This document shows positions 1 through 6,009 of a stretch of DNA of 6,009 nucleotides, piece by piece; positions within the stretch are counted from its first letter, which is position 1, and every line of letters begins with the position of its first letter. Below the pieces are notes generated by a model that was not told the origin of the DNA, searched no databases, and was given only the letters and a program-made list of their open reading frames with translations. The stretch covers positions 893 through 6,901 of the forward strand of contig PMBP01000328.1 of assembly GCA_003152975.1 (NCBI GenBank), in the 5' to 3' direction. Source of the stretch: Phycisphaerales bacterium (lineage in GTDB: Bacteria; Planctomycetota; Phycisphaerae; Sedimentisphaerales; Anaerohalosphaeraceae). A program made the translations under genes and the position numbers.

Positions 1-2381
1 GCGCAGGCCATCATGCTGTAGAAGGCCCGGATGGCCGGTTTTACATCGTCGCGGAGCAGATAAACAGTGGCGTGTTGGTTATAGACCGGTTCGTTGGCCA
101 TGCCCCACCCCTTGAAGAACAGGTTGTCTTCGTGGTCATGGAGCAGGAAAGTCGCCAAGTCCCCTTTCGGATCGAGCGCGCACAATCGGGGCAGGTGCAT
201 CGGGCCGGTATCGACATCGGTCGGGTACCAGATATCGAACATCCGTCGCGGGGTCAGGGCATCGCTCGGTACATACGGCATCCAGGTCTGATCCCTCAGT
301 TGGATTAGTGGGGAGAGCATAGATGCGATACCGAACTGGCGGTCTATCGATCGAAACAGGGTATCGGCGGCCGCCCGGCACTCTTTCGTTCGAGGATGCT
401 GGATATCTTGAAGCGTTCCGACGAAGGCATCGAGTCCAGCAAAGAAGTACGCCTGGTTGAAGGCCCAAGCGCGGGGCTCAGAGGACAGATCGTTCAACGG
501 CGCCAAAACCAAACCCGGGGCCGGACTGGAGGCACTCGAAGCCCGTTGGATTTCTCCCAGACACCAGTCCATGGCCTTCAATGTCTGCGGCAACAACCGA
601 TCGAGCGCGGAGCGGTCACCGGAAAGCCGATAGTATTGCGCAACGGAGTACAACATGCCGGGGGTATAGACGCCCCAGTTGGCATAGCCCTTCACATGGC
701 CGTTGGCTTCCTGATTGCCGCGGTACATCACAGCCAGTTCCTCAGCCGAGATGTCGTGATACCCGCGCAGGTCGTAGAGCATGTAATCCACATAGACCGC
801 CTGATTCACCGGCCAGGGAGTCCCCTGCTGGTCATAGGCGAAGTTGGAATACGGCAAGTCGATTCCTACAATGTCGCCCTTAACTGACTGGCGGCGCGGC
901 AGACGCAACGCATGCCACAGGTTGGCGCGAAAGAGCGTATTGACTGCCTCATCCGGAACGATGAACTGGGCCCCGGCCGCCAGATAGTCGGACCAGAACT
1001 TCCGCGTCGCGGCACGCGCGGCGGCATAATCCAGCTTGAAAAAATCTTCCCGGTACTCAACTTCTCCTATCGGCGATGGCAGCTTAACGACAAACTCGGT
1101 TTGGCCATTACCCTGCAATGATATTTTCATGATGGCCCGAATGATCCTGGGCTGATCACCGCTGATCGTGTCAGACCCGAACGATATATCCCCGCCTTCG
1201 ATTGCGAAAAGAATCCCACCGAATGAATCCTCCCAGGTCCAGGTCGAAGACTTTGCTTCGACCCTCACCTCGGCAGTCTTGGCATAAGGGAATTCTCGCT
1301 GATGGGTCATCCCAATCTCCAGCGAACGGGCCTTGCCCTCCAATTCGACCAGCCGTACTTTCTGTAACAGGACCATCGACTGATCCCCTGTTCGTGTCGG
1401 CGTCGGGCCGAGCAGCGGATACGCGAATTGCTCGACTTCATAACGGACGCCGTCTTTTTCAAAGGCTGTCGTCAGGATCGGCAGGCCGTCATCCAATGTC
1501 TGGCTTTTCCAGGTTTTCGTGAGATCCTGTGCGAGATTGCCGAAATCGAATTGAAATTGAAAATGATCGGGATTGCCAAAATCGTTCCGGATTCCCGCGC
1601 CGCGGTCGATTCCAAATTTGTAGAACGAACTGTCCCAGCCGACACAGACGATATGGCCATTGCCGGTGGCGTCAGGATTTTTGTAGCCGGGATTGCCCAT
1701 GTCTTCCCATCGGGAGGTGTATTGTTCATACGAGGCCTCGGGCTCCTGCCGGATTTGATCCAGGATTCGCCGCCCATGGGCCGCACGGAGGGTTTCCTGA
1801 TGGGCAGCAAAAGAGACCGGAGAATCGCCCGCCGACACGAACACATCCAACTCCGGGATCCAGAAACATCCGGTGGCCAACAACTGATCCACCGTCAGAC
1901 TAAAGCCGCGGGTACCATCGGGATTCATCTGCACGATCAGTCGTCGCGTATCGGGACGGAAACCGGGATCCTGTTGAAGGCGGCGGGTTGCGTCGGCGTC
2001 TCCGTTAGCCAAGAGATAACTCCAGATACGATGGGGATTGGAAATAGGAACGATCGTCTTCGCCTGGAAACGTAGGACGATATCCAGGCCATCCACATCC
2101 CCCCCGCCGGCACGGCCTTGGTAGGCCGAGTCCTTAAAGGAGTCATCCGGTTCCATTTCCCGCGGAACGATTTCGGTAATCGTCAGCTCGTTGGGAAGGA
2201 GCTTCACATAACCGGCCGTTTCGACCGGTCTTGTGTGGCCCCAGGATATATGAACGCGAAGCGATGCATCCGTCTGCGCCCGAATCACCGAGGGGAACAG
2301 AGTTGCCGCAAACACGACAAGACCCCATCGCCCCAAGACACACCATTTCGGCTCAGGCACAAATTGAGTCAGGGATTTCAT
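1..2381 (-). CDS. Secreted six-hairpin glycosidase-like protein (partial, C-terminus off the left edge)
   Basis: The frame from ATG at 2381 stays open to the left edge: 793 codons plus two bases, with no stop. The N-terminus looks like a Sec signal peptide, with a hydrophobic core at about residues 20-33 and a likely cut after Ala35 (VIRA|QTD). Residues ~40-450 look beta-rich with no motif I can name. From about residue 470 the sequence becomes helical and aromatic-rich, like (alpha/alpha)6 toroid glycosidases: NLWHALRLPRR (~487), YDQQGTPWPVNQ (516-527), a Y-x-D-Y-M-L-Y-D-L-R-G-Y helix (530-541), NWGVYTPGMLY (568-578), and NEPVYNQHA then LLRDDVKPAIRAFY near residues 763-786. Candidate acids include Asp517, Asp532, Glu547/548, Glu558 and Glu764, but I cannot assign the catalytic pair or a GH family. 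A GAAAGGGA ribosome site supports this start, 20 nt after the acetyltransferase gene. It probably acts on a glycan in the periplasm or outside the cell. The fold call is moderately sure; substrate and activity are unknown, and it could be a non-catalytic glycan-binding relative. Confidence 0.8.
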   Translation of the reverse strand, partial: MKSLTQFVPEPKWCVLGRWGLVVFAATLFPSVIRAQTDASLRVHISWGHTRPVETAGYVKLLPNELTITEIVPREMEPDDSFKDSAYQGRAGGGDVDGLDIVLRFQAKTIVPISNPHRIWSYLLANGDADATRRLQQDPGFRPDTRRLIVQMNPDGTRGFSLTVDQLLATGCFWIPELDVFVSAGDSPVSFAAHQETLRAAHGRRILDQIRQEPEASYEQYTSRWEDMGNPGYKNPDATGNGHIVCVGWDSSFYKFGIDRGAGIRNDFGNPDHFQFQFDFGNLAQDLTKTWKSQTLDDGLPILTTAFEKDGVRYEVEQFAYPLLGPTPTRTGDQSMVLLQKVRLVELEGKARSLEIGMTHQREFPYAKTAEVRVEAKSSTWTWEDSFGGILFAIEGGDISFGSDTISGDQPRIIRAIMKISLQGNGQTEFVVKLPSPIGEVEYREDFFKLDYAAARAATRKFWSDYLAAGAQFIVPDEAVNTLFRANLWHALRLPRRQSVKGDIVGIDLPYSNFAYDQQGTPWPVNQAVYVDYMLYDLRGYHDISAEELAVMYRGNQEANGHVKGYANWGVYTPGMLYSVAQYYRLSGDRSALDRLLPQTLKAMDWCLGEIQRASSASSPAPGLVLAPLNDLSSEPRAWAFNQAYFFAGLDAFVGTLQDIQHPRTKECRAAADTLFRSIDRQFGIASMLSPLIQLRDQTWMPYVPSDALTPRRMFDIWYPTDVDTGPMHLPRLCALDPKGDLATFLLHDHEDNLFFKGWGMANEPVYNQHATVYLLRDDVKPAIRAFYSMMAC

Positions 2382-2387
2382 CCTGAT

Positions 2388-2395
2388 TCCCTTTC
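2388..2395 (-). promoter_or_regulatory. Ribosome binding site of the glycosidase-like gene
   Basis: On the minus strand GAAAGGGA lies 6 nt before the ATG at 2381, inside the 20-nt spacer after the upstream gene's TGA. It supports the chosen start; the hydrophobic signal peptide begins shortly after that Met. Confidence 0.6.
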
Positions 2396-2401
2396 AGAGA
2401 T

Positions 2402-3595
2402 TCATGGACCGTTTTCCCCGGAAGATTTTTCGACAGTTCCGGAAGGGACCGGCGGCAACGGGATGATCTGCCAGCCCTCGGCGCCGAACTCGATATCCCG
2501 CTCGACAAATTCCCAGATGACAACCCTCTTGTTCTTCAGCAGCGCCGGACGGCGATAGAGTTCCTGGCGAACCAGGGTCGAGGCCCCGCCGTCGCTGACC
2601 AGTGAGGTCAGCGGCCGTTTCAGCTCTTTGGCCAAATGGGCGATCAATCCGGCGCTTTCGGGTTCGTCGGTTTCATAGATGCGAAGAAAGCTATCGCCGA
2701 TCACCAGGATTTCCGATTCCGGATCGTCCCGGTACGGCATACCGCTGTCGGGGTGGATCACCTGTAAACAAGATATGGATTCGGGGCTTGCCGTTTGCTC
2801 GATCTCGGGGACCTGGAGCATCCGCAAGACATCGCCGATACGCTGGACGGGAGCGAGCTTGGTATCATAGGAAACCGATCCAAGCCCGATCCACCCGCGA
2901 TTCAGAAGCCGGCTCACCACTGCCCGGGCTGCCACCGCCACACCCGAAGGCGACCAGTGACTATCCTGAACCAGATACAAGGGACCGTCGGCCGGGTTCG
3001 TTTGGCGTTGTTTGGCCTGCGCGAATTCCGCGAATAAGTCAACCGTCTCGACTCCGGCCAAGGAAAGTCGATCCAACAGATCGGAGGTCTGCCCTGACCG
3101 TATGCCATGGAGGTTCGCGGCACGGGAGGTCAGTTTCTCGGGGTACACGCTTTCCTTATTGGGCACCGGAACGACGAGAAGCCGAATGCCGCGCAAAGCC
3201 AGTTCGTCTTGGAACTCCGCGATGGCCGCAAGAGGATCGGGGCCAACTTTGGCCTTCGTAATCGCCCGGCCTCCCGCTACCAGATACTCCACCCCCGGTT
3301 TGTAAAACATCCAGCCATCGAGCCCCGGGAGGGCCTTTTCACCGGCATCGTTCAACATGACATACTGGAGATATTGCATCCGATGACGAAGCTTCTGCGA
3401 GACCCAACTGAAATCCTCAAGATTTTTTTCATAGGCCCGCACATTCGCGGCGGAGGGTTTTTGCCGAAAAATATCCAGGGCCTGCAGCCGCTGCCCGCGA
3501 CAAAGCTCGATGAAGGTCTGGATCGCCCCGGCGCTACAGAGAGCCAGCACAAATCCCACCGTAACCACAACATCCACTATGCGCGGCCTTCGCAT
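2402..3595 (-). CDS. AlgJ/AlgX-like SGNH-type polysaccharide O-acetyltransferase, membrane-anchored
   Basis: A 397-residue protein counted from ATG 3595. A basic N-terminus (MRRPR) precedes one hydrophobic segment at about residues 7-26, which reads as a signal anchor placing the rest in the periplasm. Family marks follow in order: LDGWMFYKPG (~92-101), the segment IRLLVVPVPNKESVYPEKL (~137-155), the catalytic Asp/His motif QDSHW (Asp211, His213), the nucleophile block LVIGDSF (Ser302), and WEFVERD (~361-367) near the end. In AlgJ/AlgX proteins the Ser, Asp and His form the triad that moves acetyl groups onto the polymer, so all three expected residues appear present. The tail is proline-rich, then polar. 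The frame can also start at TTG 3607, overlapping the MBOAT stop as TTGA (401 aa), but GAGGAAGGA just before ATG 3595 favours the latter. Its position directly after the MBOAT gene supports a working pair. The acceptor glycan is not known; an AlgX-like role binding polymer is possible. Confidence 0.88.
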   Translation of the reverse strand: MRRPRIVDVVVTVGFVLALCSAGAIQTFIELCRGQRLQALDIFRQKPSAANVRAYEKNLEDFSWVSQKLRHRMQYLQYVMLNDAGEKALPGLDGWMFYKPGVEYLVAGGRAITKAKVGPDPLAAIAEFQDELALRGIRLLVVPVPNKESVYPEKLTSRAANLHGIRSGQTSDLLDRLSLAGVETVDLFAEFAQAKQRQTNPADGPLYLVQDSHWSPSGVAVAARAVVSRLLNRGWIGLGSVSYDTKLAPVQRIGDVLRMLQVPEIEQTASPESISCLQVIHPDSGMPYRDDPESEILVIGDSFLRIYETDEPESAGLIAHLAKELKRPLTSLVSDGGASTLVRQELYRRPALLKNKRVVIWEFVERDIEFGAEGWQIIPLPPVPSGTVEKSSGENGP

Positions 3596-3596
3596 G

Positions 3597-3605
3597 TCCT
3601 TCCTC
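3597..3605 (-). promoter_or_regulatory. Strong ribosome binding site overlapping the MBOAT stop codon
   Basis: The minus strand reads GAGGAAGGA ahead of ATG 3595, with GAGG 6 nt from the start codon. Its first two bases are the last two of the MBOAT gene's TGA (3606-3604). This favours ATG 3595 over TTG 3607 and suggests coupled translation of the two acetylation genes. Confidence 0.65.
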
Positions 3606-5046
3606 AAAATTGGAAATACAGAAACGGGTTAAAGGCCTGCGAGCACATCGCCATCACGGCCAGTACCAGCGCCGGGACCAGGGCCAAGGCCTTGGGCCAG
3701 GTAACCGTACGGGACCAGTCGTGCGCCCGAAACGGACTCAATAGGATCCCGGCGCCAAGGGCCATGAGAATCCACTGGCCCCGCCCATAGAGCTGAGCGG
3801 CGACCAGCACGGGATGGCCATCACCGCCAACAAGGCCGAGCATCCCGCCAAGGTAATGTCCCGCATCGCCGAGCGTGGGCGATCGGAACAAGACCCAGGA
3901 GAATAGAATCAGCACAAAAGTGATTCCAATGCGGCCGGGACGAGGAAGCCGATGGTAAATGCTTTCCTTTCCCAGGTACCGCTCGAAGGCCAACAGCAGG
4001 CCGTGGTAGGCGCCCCAGGCGATAAAGGTCCAGTTAGCCCCGTGCCACAAGCCGCCCAACAGCATCACGATGGTAAGGTTCAGGTAGGTACGCCGCGGAC
4101 CTTTGCGGTTGCCCCCCAGCGGGATGTACAGGTAGTCGCGGAGAAAGGTGCTCAGCGAGATGTGCCATCGCCGCCAAAAATCGGTGATGCCGTCGGCCAA
4201 ATAGGGCGAATCGAAATTCTTCATGAACTCAAAGCCAATCATCCGGCCCAGGCCCACCGCCATGTCGGAATACCCGGAAAAGTCAAAGTAGATCTGAAAG
4301 GCATAGGCCGTCACGCCGAACCATGCATCCGACGCCTGAAGCGAATGCGCATTGAACGCGGCATCGGCAATGCCGCCGATTGGATTGGCCAGGAGCACTT
4401 TCTTCGATAGCCCCAGAATGAACAAGGATACCCCGGACGCGAATTTGTCCCAGGTGTGCGTTCGTTGAACCAATTGGTCGGCGACGGTGTTGTACCGGAT
4501 GATGGGGCCGGCCACCAACTGGGGATACAACGAGATGTAACAGGCAAAGTCCGCAAAGGATCGGACAGGAGGGGCCTGACGGCGGAAGACATCGATGCTG
4601 TAACTCAAGGCATGAAAGGTATAAAAGGAGATGCCCATCGGCAAGATGATCTGTAGTACCGGTAACCCTTCGACACCCACCCACGAGAGCATCTGGTTCA
4701 GGTTGGTCTGAAAGAACATGAAATATTTGAAGAAACCCAGCGTTCCCAAACTGATGGCCACCGCCAGAGTAACCCCGACGAACCGCCGGCGCGGGCTTGC
4801 GCCGGGGGCAGCCATCATCTTTCCGCAGAGATAATTGACGGTTGTAACCAGCAGCATCAATAGGATAAACCACGGATTCCACCAGCCGTAAAAAACATAG
4901 CTCATCACAAGAAGGAAGCCGTTCCGAGAGCGGGAAAGAATATCCTCCGACTTACCCAGGGAACGGATCAGCCACGGCAACGCATAGTAAATCAGCAGTA
5001 CCAGGGGAAGAAAGTAGAACAGGAAGATATAGCTGCTAAAGACCAT
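3604..5046 (-). CDS. AlgI-type MBOAT family membrane O-acyltransferase
   Basis: A 480-residue multi-pass inner-membrane protein, normal length for the AlgI/DltB/PatA branch of MBOAT enzymes, which take acetyl from a cytoplasmic donor and hand it across the membrane. It opens with the typical MVFSSYIFLFYFLP. Other family blocks are LPMGISFYTFHALSYSIDVFR (~136-156), YFDFSGYSDMAVGLGRM (~253-269), DFWRRWHISLSTFLRDYLYIPLGG (~289-312), and GGLWHGANW with the expected catalytic His at residue 335. A second conserved His is residue 295. It ends NPFLYFQF, like many relatives. About ten or more hydrophobic segments are visible. A TTG three codons upstream (5055) is in frame, but ATG 5046 matches the family N-terminus and has GAAAGG 10 nt before it. 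The AlgJ-like partner follows after 8 nt. Alginate, cellulose, peptidoglycan or another glycan could be the acceptor; no synthase is in view to decide, so no gene symbol is given. Confidence 0.95.
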   Translation of the reverse strand: MVFSSYIFLFYFLPLVLLIYYALPWLIRSLGKSEDILSRSRNGFLLVMSYVFYGWWNPWFILLMLLVTTVNYLCGKMMAAPGASPRRRFVGVTLAVAISLGTLGFFKYFMFFQTNLNQMLSWVGVEGLPVLQIILPMGISFYTFHALSYSIDVFRRQAPPVRSFADFACYISLYPQLVAGPIIRYNTVADQLVQRTHTWDKFASGVSLFILGLSKKVLLANPIGGIADAAFNAHSLQASDAWFGVTAYAFQIYFDFSGYSDMAVGLGRMIGFEFMKNFDSPYLADGITDFWRRWHISLSTFLRDYLYIPLGGNRKGPRRTYLNLTIVMLLGGLWHGANWTFIAWGAYHGLLLAFERYLGKESIYHRLPRPGRIGITFVLILFSWVLFRSPTLGDAGHYLGGMLGLVGGDGHPVLVAAQLYGRGQWILMALGAGILLSPFRAHDWSRTVTWPKALALVPALVLAVMAMCSQAFNPFLYFQF

Positions 5047-5056
5047 GGATGCCAAA

Positions 5057-5062
5057 CCTTTC
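5057..5062 (-). promoter_or_regulatory. Ribosome binding site of the MBOAT gene
   Basis: GAAAGG on the minus strand lies 10 nt before ATG 5046 but only 1 nt before the alternative TTG at 5055, so it favours the ATG. The 71-nt spacer holding it (5047-5117) is the only sizeable non-coding gap in the window, and I see no clear promoter in it. Confidence 0.5.
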
Positions 5063-5117
5063 AGGCCGTTTGGGCATGGCCGTCATGCGGCCCCGATAAC
5101 GATCGGTTCGCCAAGCC

Positions 5118-5606
5118 CTACTCCTTCGCCAGATTGGTCCAGACCGCCCAGTAAATCGGCCCGGTATCCTGCCCGAAGTATTTGTTCACGATTCCGCCCA
5201 TGAAGCAATCCTCGATCGGCACCTGCAGGGCCATACGATGGATCTGGCCGGCCTCGAAGACCCTCAGATTGCCGCCGATCTCTTTGACCCGCCGGTCAGG
5301 GGCCTCGCTTCGGGGCTTGAAGGGATTGTAGTGGCCCACGAAGATCGTGTCGCCCTGGATCTGGCCGCGGTGAACCTTGAAGACCTGATATTTGAGAATC
5401 GTGGCATAGTCATACAATTCCCGCTTGAAGATCGCCCCTTCGGGAATCTCGACCAGCCGGGCGGTCACCTCGATGGTCCCCTTGGTTGTCATGTGTGGAT
5501 CTTCGCCTGAAATTGCGGAGCAGCCGGATTTGCCTCGGCAGGAAATACAGAGGATTGCCAATGACAAAACAATAAGTGCCCAAATAATCCCGCCCTGTTT
5601 TTTCAT
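5118..5606 (-). CDS. Small putative lipoprotein of unknown function
   Basis: A 162-residue protein. The N-terminus is lipoprotein-like: MKKQ, a hydrophobic stretch at residues 7-22, then CIS|C with the likely lipidated Cys at 23. The -3 residue is Cys rather than the usual Leu, so the lipobox is slightly off consensus. The residue after it is Arg24, not Asp, which in proteobacterial rules would allow sorting to the outer membrane. The mature part looks like a compact beta-rich domain of about 120 residues, with TIEVTARLVEIP (44-55), YDYATILKYQVFKVHRG (65-81) and IFVGHYNPFKPR (88-99), ending in a hydrophobic aromatic IYWAVW. Further cysteines are Cys29 and Cys134, which could pair. I do not recognise a named family. 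The gene overlaps the stop of the propeller gene by 4 nt (ATGA) and precedes the acetylation pair, so an accessory envelope role in the same glycan pathway is plausible but inferred only from position. Confidence 0.85.
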   Translation of the reverse strand: MKKQGGIIWALIVLSLAILCISCRGKSGCSAISGEDPHMTTKGTIEVTARLVEIPEGAIFKRELYDYATILKYQVFKVHRGQIQGDTIFVGHYNPFKPRSEAPDRRVKEIGGNLRVFEAGQIHRMALQVPIEDCFMGGIVNKYFGQDTGPIYWAVWTNLAKE

Positions 5607-6009
5607 GGAGCGATTGTTCCTTCTTGACCTATCTTATCGGTATAAGTCCAATCCGGTTCCCATCCCAAACCCAGGTCCAGACGAAGTCCCGGTTTGGAAT
5701 CGGGATATTGTTTCTTCAACGCTGCGCTATGATCCCCAACCATGGGTGTATCCGACCAGCGGAGGATGGCCATCGTCGTCTGGGAATTGTCCACCTTCCC
5801 CAGGTCCTCGACGCTTCGCGTGAACAGGACATACTGGCCGTCCGGCGACATGCACCCGCCATAGGCATGGCGGCCTTCTTCGGCATACAGCATCCGGCCG
5901 TCTTTGCTGTCACCGCCGACGACCCAAAGCTCCGCACGCCCGCCTTTATCGGGAATAATGCCTCTCGAATAGAGGATATGATTCGAATCCGGCATCCAGT
6001 CGGGCGTGC
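5603..6009 (-). CDS. PD40/TolB-type beta-propeller protein, C-terminal end (partial)
   Basis: About 134 C-terminal residues are visible. The frame continues to the right edge without a stop, so the true start lies outside; the ATG at 5995 is internal, because the codons before it read TPDW and complete a repeat motif. Two PD40-like blade motifs are seen: TPDWMPDSNHILYSRG, and about 40 residues later YGGCMSPDGQYVLFTRS. Between them ELWVVGGDSKDGRMLY fits the next strands of a blade. Such blades occur in TolB, in peptidase-associated propellers and in many exported proteins of unknown role. The end (GLGWEPDWTYTDKIGQEG) holds another PDW that may close the propeller. Whether it has a signal peptide or a catalytic domain cannot be seen. 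Its TGA overlaps the lipoprotein ATG, so the two are probably translated together. The fold is fairly clear; the function is unknown. Confidence 0.82.
   Translation of the reverse strand, partial: TPDWMPDSNHILYSRGIIPDKGGRAELWVVGGDSKDGRMLYAEEGRHAYGGCMSPDGQYVLFTRSVEDLGKVDNSQTTMAILRWSDTPMVGDHSAALKKQYPDSKPGLRLDLGLGWEPDWTYTDKIGQEGTIAP
5618..5625 (-). promoter_or_regulatory. Possible ribosome binding site of the lipoprotein gene, inside the propeller gene
   Basis: AAGAAGGA on the minus strand ends 11 nt before ATG 5606 and lies within the last codons of the preceding gene. The spacing is rather long, so re-initiation through the ATGA overlap may contribute. Confidence 0.4.

Noticed and set aside
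136..468. Minus-strand 110-codon frame, with others at 866-1060, 1472-1846, 1937-2146 and 2143-2346
   Set aside because: All lie in different frames from the long open frame that spans 2381 to the left edge, and their translations look like out-of-frame noise rich in Arg, Pro and Ser.
1428..2075. 215-codon open frame on the plus strand
   Set aside because: It lies wholly antisense to the glycosidase-like gene, whose frame carries a signal peptide and continuous family-like sequence. The plus-strand translation has no recognisable domain.
3107..3790. 227-codon plus-strand frame crossing the AlgJ-like/MBOAT junction
   Set aside because: It is antisense to two genes with intact catalytic motifs and has no domain or ribosome site of its own.
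4283..4882. 199-codon minus-strand frame inside the MBOAT gene
   Set aside because: It is an alternative frame of the MBOAT coding sequence. The true frame contains the full set of family motifs, and there is no sign of a frameshift.
5047..5117. Promoter or terminator between the lipoprotein and MBOAT genes
   Set aside because: No convincing -35/-10 pair and no stem followed by a T-run could be found in the 71-nt gap.
5603..5995. Treating ATG 5995 as the start of a complete 130-residue protein
   Set aside because: The frame is open upstream to the window edge, and the preceding codons (TPDW) complete a PD40 motif, so the gene is truncated by the window, not short.

Overview
The window looks like an interior piece of one bacterial operon read entirely from the minus strand (right to left). 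Five genes are visible and nearly every base is coding. In transcription order they are: the C-terminal end of a PD40/TolB-type beta-propeller protein (cut by the right edge), a small lipoprotein of unknown function, an AlgI-type membrane-bound O-acyltransferase (MBOAT), an AlgJ/AlgX-type SGNH acetyltransferase-like protein, and a large secreted protein that looks like a six-hairpin (alpha/alpha toroid) glycosidase. The last runs off the left edge with its frame still open. Successive junctions are a 4-nt overlap, a 71-nt gap, an 8-nt gap and a 20-nt gap, so co-transcription is very likely. No promoter or terminator is visible, and there is no non-coding stretch over 300 bases.

Functionally, the centre is a polysaccharide O-acetylation pair. 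The MBOAT protein carries the FWRRWHIS and LWHGA motifs and would pass acetyl groups across the inner membrane. The membrane-anchored SGNH-like protein has the DSHW and GDSF motifs and would place them on a glycan outside the cytoplasm. The flanking genes are also exported: a lipoprotein, a signal-peptide-bearing glycosidase-like protein and a beta-propeller fragment. This suggests a cell-envelope or extracellular glycan modification/processing locus. No alginate or cellulose synthesis gene is visible, so the acetylated polymer is unknown.

The organism cannot be named from this sequence. A moderately high GC content (estimated by eye), PD40 propellers, MBOAT/AlgJ pairs and large six-hairpin proteins would fit the Planctomycetota, Verrucomicrobiota or Lentisphaerota, or related uncultured lineages such as Hydrogenedentota. 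That is a weak inference from gene content. No RNA gene, mobile element, CRISPR array or significant repeat was seen.
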